A stretch of 9,927 bases of DNA, from positions 1-9,927 of the forward strand of contig JAAFHO010000152.1 of NCBI GenBank assembly GCA_013297575.1, in the 5' to 3' direction. Origin of the DNA: Chitinophagales bacterium. GTDB taxonomy: Bacteria; Bacteroidota; Bacteroidia; Chitinophagales; Saprospiraceae. Under the pieces are notes generated by a model. That model searched no databases. It saw only the letters and a list, made by a program, of their open reading frames with translations, and had not been told where the DNA came from. Positions 5,509 through 9,927 of the stretch are shown here, piece by piece (position 1 is the stretch's first letter; the number at the start of each line of letters is the position of its first letter). The position numbers and the translations under genes are program-made.

Positions 5509-8500
5509 ATGAAACTCTTATCAAAAAGTATGTTATGGCTGGTTTTGGTGCTTGCTTGCACCATTCAAAGCCACCTCGCTGCACAAATTAATGTAAATGT
5601 AGTTGTCGCTCCTCCATATCCCATTCATTTGGATGATTACCTTGGGCGCGGCGATCAAATGATCCTAACCATCACCAATGTGAGTGGGGTGACACAAAGC
5701 ATCAAACTACTCGGCAGTATCGAAGGCGTAACAACCGGACTAAAAGCCGAAGTAAACCCCAGTTTCCAGCCGCAAGCGCCAATGATATTAGCCGCCATGG
5801 AAACCAAAGTATTGTCATTCAATCAATTACGACAATACAATGGCAACCTTACGATGGATGATATTTTGACAAAAAACATTGATATCAACCAAATGATACG
5901 CACCGAAACATTGCCAGAAGGCTATTACAATGTGTGTATCCGAGCGTTGGATTACAATACTGGAGCATTGCTGACAAAAGCGTGTACCAGTATTAACCTC
6001 ACTTGGTACGATCCGCCAATTATTGTAAATCCTGCCCATCAGGCCACTATTGTGCCTTTAAATCCACAATTTCAAGCCATCAACTGGACTCCTGCGGGAC
6101 AATCGGGGCTTACTCGTTACCGCCTCGATGTGGTGGACATGACCCAAAATGGCTTGTTCAATCCCAACGAAGCGTTCCAAACGCCTGGTATTGTGCCGCT
6201 ATTTACCATCGAAAACCTGACTGCGCCCGCATTTATATACGGTATGCAGCATCCGCCCCTTACGCCTTGCCACGTATATGCCTTGCGGGTAACGGCGTAT
6301 GATATGACCAATAAAATTATTTTCAAAAACCAAGGCCAAAGTCCGGTAACCACTTTTACCTATCAATGCGGCCTTGTCGTAAATCCGCCTGTTTTCGGTG
6401 GTGGTAATGATAATAATAATGGAAATGGCGGTGGCGGTGGCGGCATCGTAATCAACGATCTCCCGATCAATGGTGGCGGCGGTGGCCAGCAATTTATGGA
6501 ACCCGCATACGATCCCGACGATGTACTGGATTGTTTTTCGGCCAATGCCGGTACAATTCCAATGCCCAATGAAACGGGCAAACACGCTGCCAAAATAGGC
6601 GAAATCGTGACGATTGGTAAATTTAAAATGAAGATATTGACCGTCAATGGAGGCATCGGAACGGGTACAATCCTCCTGAACTTTTTGAATACCAATGTAA
6701 AAGTAAAATTTGAGCAATTGGAGATCAATGCCCAAAACCAAGCCTGTGGTACGGCAAAAGCATGGGTTGATCTGGACAAAAATGGACTCATTGACCTCGC
6801 TGTATTGAACGATCCATCGGGCATTATCGGGCAAGGTGTGTTGCAAAGTACCCAAATCCGCGATTTTATCAATGCCAACAACCGCAAGGTGAGTAAATTT
6901 ACAGGGCCAAATAGTCCAGCCATTGGTGTGCCATTTGCATTGGATAACGCTAACGGACTGAATTTGAATATCTTAGGCGTTATTTTCACCACCACAAAGG
7001 CTTATGTAAATACGGCTTTTGATACACCTATCCCAGAGTCTATTTCCGGCGAATGGCTCACACTGGCCACCAAAGGCGTTATCATCCGGCCCAATGGTTT
7101 TGGTGTAACCGAACTAAAAATAGCACTCGCCCAAGACCAAACTTTTGATTTGAGCAATAAATCAAATATCCGATTTTTGAAAGGCAGCAACCAAACTTAT
7201 GTCACAGTTGGGTGCAAAGGCATTATAGAAGCGCATTTGGCTGGTGGGCTTATCCTTGACCGCTCCTTGGCCATTCCGGCCGATAAAGATGGTAAAATTA
7301 TCAACGGAAACACGCAATTGGAAGCCAAATTCAATGTGCTGCTCACCAAATCCGCCGGATGGATTGCCGATGAAATTACGCCTTCGCACCCCATGTTTGT
7401 GGTACCCAACGCCGAAGATGTACTGTTCAAGATCAATGACTTGGTACTGGATTTTCATAAATCTGAAAACAGTGCGAACATGAAATTTCACCCCAACCAC
7501 CCTAAAAAAGGGCAAAAAGATTGGGTAGGGCTGTATTTGAAAGAATTGACTGTTGTTTTTCCCGATTGGTTAAAAAAAGGAAACCAACGCGTTACGGTCA
7601 ATTGCAAAGATATGTTACTCGATAAAACGGGTTTTTGGGCGCAGACTATGATCACGCCTATATTTCCGAATGCCGACGATGGTGATTTAGGCGGCTGGCC
7701 ATGCTCCGTTGATTCACTAAAATTGGATATTCGCGCAAGTGCGCTCTCGGGCGGCGGCATTGCAGGAAAAATTCGACTACCGATTTCTGGTACTGATTTA
7801 AAATATTCCGCCACTATTTCACAAGGCACAAATGCTGCTAAATGGAGTTTTAGTATCACCACCAAAAGCGAAATAGAAGTGGAGATGTTTGTTGCTAAAG
7901 TAACACTAGCACCTAATTCGACCATTAAAATTGAAAAAGATGACAACCAAAAAATAAGCCCATCCGCTGTTTTGAATGGTAAAATGTCGGTGGGCTGGGA
8001 AAAAGGTGCCGATTTGAACAAGAAAAATGGTAGCGATGACGATGAAAATGCCGTTTCCTCGTTCCAATTACCTACGCTTCAATTTATCGAACTCCATATC
8101 ACCACCAACAAGAAAAACATACCCGAACTCGGTGATTTCCAAATTGAACTCGATAACCCTAATGAAAAACAAGGGTTATTGGCTGGTTTCCCATTACAAC
8201 TGAAAGTGCCGAGTATCAAAAATTCGGGCGATTTTGTGAGTATTGGGCTGCCTGTTAGCCTCAGCCTGACCAAAGGAACGCTTGGCAAAAATGGTCTATC
8301 TGGCAGTACCAATATGGTTATTTCCGGTGCTTACGATGCCGTAAAACGCCGATTTGTGTATAAAAAGACCTCTATTGATTCCATTGGCTTTGATATGGAC
8401 ATTGCAGTGGCGCATATCAAGGGCGGCGTTCGGATATACAAAAGCGACCCGACATTTGGCGATGGTTTTAAGGGCAATATTGAAGCAGCCATCAAGGGTT

Positions 8501-9927
8501 TGGTGAAGGTTGGCGTTACCCTGCAAGTAGGAAATATGCCTGCTGACCAAAACAAACCTGCTTATGATTATTTCTATTTTGATGGTTTGGCCCAAATTTC
8601 GGCGGGATTGCCTATTCCCGGTACAGCGGCAGCGATTTATGGTTTTGGCGGCGGATTTTACTATAATATGAGCCGAAATGAGCCGCCTGATAATGGTATG
8701 GATTACCAAGCATTTGACAATAAAGGGGGTGAGGCTGCGGTAGGTAAAAGCCAATCGGGTCTTGTTTACACACCGCAATCGAGTGGATTGGGCTTTTCTG
8801 CAACTGTTATTTTTGGTTTATCGGGCGGTGAGCAAGCGGCAGCGGCTTTCAATGGCGACTTGACCTTCCGCATGGCATTTACAGGGAAAACAGGTATCAA
8901 AAGTATTGAGATAGAGGGTAATATTATGGTGGCACAATCACTAGGCAGTTTGGCCTCCAAAACCAAAGCAGGTATTGCTGGTCATGGTAAAATTGTAGTG
9001 GATTTTGAGGCCAATTCGTTTGATATGCAAGCAAGCCTAACCGTTAAGGTTGGAAAGGTACTGGAAGGAGGCGGAACGATTAAAATGTTCTTCTCTCCCA
9101 ATGATTGGTATATTTATTTCGGAAAATGGAGCATACCCGGCAGCGACGAACCTTGGGCTGATAAGGAGCGTATTTATATCAAAGCAGGTTTTGATGGTGG
9201 AGTGGTAAAAGTAGCGGCAGAGTTTTCGGCTTACTTTATGATGGGCAGCAAAATGCCTCCTTTGCCTCCGCTCCCAAAATTGGTGCGCGATATGATGAAA
9301 GATTATGAAGGTAATTCAGTTGCCGATGAACGGGATGCTTTTTCACCGCTCAATACCAGTAATCCCGGATTTGGTTTTGGTGTAGGTATTCACGTTGGAA
9401 TTGACTTTAATGTCCTTATTTTTTATGCTAATTTGGATTTAAAATTGGGTTTTGACGCTTTATTAAAAAAATATGACCTCACGGAATGTTCCGAAAAATT
9501 CGGTATTGACGGATGGTTTGCAGAAGGACAGGCGTATGCACATATTGAAGGTGGCGCAGGTATTGATCTAAGTAAAGTATGGATTTGGAAGGCAAAATTT
9601 GAAATTATCCACTTAGACGCAACTGCCGTTTTAGAGGCCAAATTGCCCAACCCGATTTGGATGAAAGGTTATGTCGCTTTCAATGTTGAATTGCTCAATG
9701 GATTAATCAAAGTAAATACAGAATTTGGTTTTGAAACCGGCCGGAAACCACAATGCCTGCCTGCGCACAATCCATTTAGTGATTATCCGATTATTGCTGA
9801 TATTTCACCCAAAAAGGACGAAACCATTGGTGTACACAAGGCGATTCGTTTGGCCTTCAATTTTCCGAAGGATGTGTTTGTGGTATTTGACGAAAACCAA
9901 GAAGAACCTAAAAAGCGCTATTTCAAG
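5509..9927 (+). CDS. Giant exported beta-rich surface-type protein, 3' end beyond the window (possible TANFOR-domain type)
   Basis: The frame opens at ATG 5509 and stays open for 1473 codons to the last base, so the C-terminus is missing. Residues 1-26 look like a signal peptide (KLLSKS, then a hydrophobic LWLVLVLA, with cleavage likely after AAQ). C17 follows LVLA, but the residue before the Ala is a poor lipobox match. Residues 27-290 are beta-rich; VAPPYPIHLDDY near 33-44, the YNVCIRALDYNTG stretch (C143, C159) and the fibronectin-like segment with NWTP (192-195) resemble, from memory, the N-termini of long Bacteroidota proteins annotated as TANFOR-domain. A Gly/Asn linker occupies 297-326. 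An EF-hand or dockerin-like calcium loop, DLDKNGLID, lies at 421-429, and an acidic patch SDDDEN near 842-847. The remainder is repeating amphipathic strands, including NDWYIYFG at 1198-1205. An Ig-like segment (ISPKKDETIG, LAFNFP) starts near 1432. No catalytic motif is visible. It should be exported, perhaps as a surface or adhesion protein. No Shine-Dalgarno sequence precedes the start. Confidence 0.88.
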   Translation, partial: MKLLSKSMLWLVLVLACTIQSHLAAQINVNVVVAPPYPIHLDDYLGRGDQMILTITNVSGVTQSIKLLGSIEGVTTGLKAEVNPSFQPQAPMILAAMETKVLSFNQLRQYNGNLTMDDILTKNIDINQMIRTETLPEGYYNVCIRALDYNTGALLTKACTSINLTWYDPPIIVNPAHQATIVPLNPQFQAINWTPAGQSGLTRYRLDVVDMTQNGLFNPNEAFQTPGIVPLFTIENLTAPAFIYGMQHPPLTPCHVYALRVTAYDMTNKIIFKNQGQSPVTTFTYQCGLVVNPPVFGGGNDNNNGNGGGGGGIVINDLPINGGGGGQQFMEPAYDPDDVLDCFSANAGTIPMPNETGKHAAKIGEIVTIGKFKMKILTVNGGIGTGTILLNFLNTNVKVKFEQLEINAQNQACGTAKAWVDLDKNGLIDLAVLNDPSGIIGQGVLQSTQIRDFINANNRKVSKFTGPNSPAIGVPFALDNANGLNLNILGVIFTTTKAYVNTAFDTPIPESISGEWLTLATKGVIIRPNGFGVTELKIALAQDQTFDLSNKSNIRFLKGSNQTYVTVGCKGIIEAHLAGGLILDRSLAIPADKDGKIINGNTQLEAKFNVLLTKSAGWIADEITPSHPMFVVPNAEDVLFKINDLVLDFHKSENSANMKFHPNHPKKGQKDWVGLYLKELTVVFPDWLKKGNQRVTVNCKDMLLDKTGFWAQTMITPIFPNADDGDLGGWPCSVDSLKLDIRASALSGGGIAGKIRLPISGTDLKYSATISQGTNAAKWSFSITTKSEIEVEMFVAKVTLAPNSTIKIEKDDNQKISPSAVLNGKMSVGWEKGADLNKKNGSDDDENAVSSFQLPTLQFIELHITTNKKNIPELGDFQIELDNPNEKQGLLAGFPLQLKVPSIKNSGDFVSIGLPVSLSLTKGTLGKNGLSGSTNMVISGAYDAVKRRFVYKKTSIDSIGFDMDIAVAHIKGGVRIYKSDPTFGDGFKGNIEAAIKGLVKVGVTLQVGNMPADQNKPAYDYFYFDGLAQISAGLPIPGTAAAIYGFGGGFYYNMSRNEPPDNGMDYQAFDNKGGEAAVGKSQSGLVYTPQSSGLGFSATVIFGLSGGEQAAAAFNGDLTFRMAFTGKTGIKSIEIEGNIMVAQSLGSLASKTKAGIAGHGKIVVDFEANSFDMQASLTVKVGKVLEGGGTIKMFFSPNDWYIYFGKWSIPGSDEPWADKERIYIKAGFDGGVVKVAAEFSAYFMMGSKMPPLPPLPKLVRDMMKDYEGNSVADERDAFSPLNTSNPGFGFGVGIHVGIDFNVLIFYANLDLKLGFDALLKKYDLTECSEKFGIDGWFAEGQAYAHIEGGAGIDLSKVWIWKAKFEIIHLDATAVLEAKLPNPIWMKGYVAFNVELLNGLIKVNTEFGFETGRKPQCLPAHNPFSDYPIIADISPKKDETIGVHKAIRLAFNFPKDVFVVFDENQEEPKKRYFK
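6397..6486 (+). repeat. Low-complexity Gly/Asn linker coding tract
   Basis: Within the giant gene, GGT/GGC and AAT/GAT codons are repeated in two blocks separated by about nine ordinary residues (IVINDLPIN). The first block encodes GGGNDNNNNGNGGGGGG and the second GGGGG. This is a flexible inter-domain linker that divides the N-terminal domain (residues 27-290) from the long C-terminal beta-rich body. Simple repeats of this kind can change length by replication slippage in frame. Confidence 0.8.

Noticed and set aside
6199..6995. Two long overlapping open frames on the minus strand (about 210-218 codons)
   Set aside because: They lie fully antisense to the giant plus-strand gene. Their products are low-complexity in places (runs of Pro or Ile that mirror the Gly/Asn linker) and show no family motif. 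They are shadows of the real frame.
7488..8778. Several minus-strand open frames of 74-177 codons
   Set aside because: They are antisense to the giant exported protein, with no recognisable domains and no promoter or ribosome-binding context.

Overview
The window looks like a chromosomal stretch from a member of the Bacteroidota, probably from the Saprospiria/Chitinophagia side. Three things support this. The tRNA promoter has the Bacteroidota form (TTTG, 21 bases, then TACATTTG). Start codons lack Shine-Dalgarno sequences. The gene types are typical of the phylum: a periplasmic beta-propeller hybrid histidine kinase and a giant secreted beta-rich protein. The assignment below phylum level is inference.

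Layout, left to right. A complete GNAT acetyltransferase (26-508, +) ends in a long, nearly perfect AT-rich hairpin terminator. An A-tract and a Bacteroidota-type promoter then drive a single tRNA-Val(UAC) gene (666-740, +), which has its own terminator at 747-774. A three-gene block on the minus strand runs from about 5273 down to 783. In transcription order it holds a four-helix membrane protein of unknown function, a 1203-residue hybrid sensor kinase (Reg_prop propeller, Y_Y_Y, one transmembrane helix, HisKA, HATPase, receiver), and a 100-residue HPt phosphotransfer protein. The HPt start overlaps the kinase stop by ATGA. A 235-bp divergent intergenic region (5274-5508) carries an imperfect inverted repeat whose arms each contain a tandem repeat with a period of about 10 bp. 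From 5509 a single open frame of at least 1473 codons runs off the right edge on the plus strand. It encodes an exported, very large, beta-rich surface-type protein.

How the genes may work together. The kinase and HPt together form most of a phosphorelay (His-Asp-His), but the C-terminal AraC-type DNA-binding domain usual in Bacteroidota hybrid two-component systems is absent. The final response regulator must therefore be encoded elsewhere. The membrane protein directly upstream of the kinase could be an accessory or sensor partner, though only gene order supports that. The giant exported protein is divergent from this operon and shares its upstream region, so it is a candidate regulatory target. 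The sequence does not prove the link. The GNAT and tRNA genes appear to be independent transcription units.

I see no transposase, CRISPR array, prophage gene or toxin-antitoxin pair. The least understood content is the giant open frame, the repeat structure in front of it, and the membrane protein paired with the kinase.
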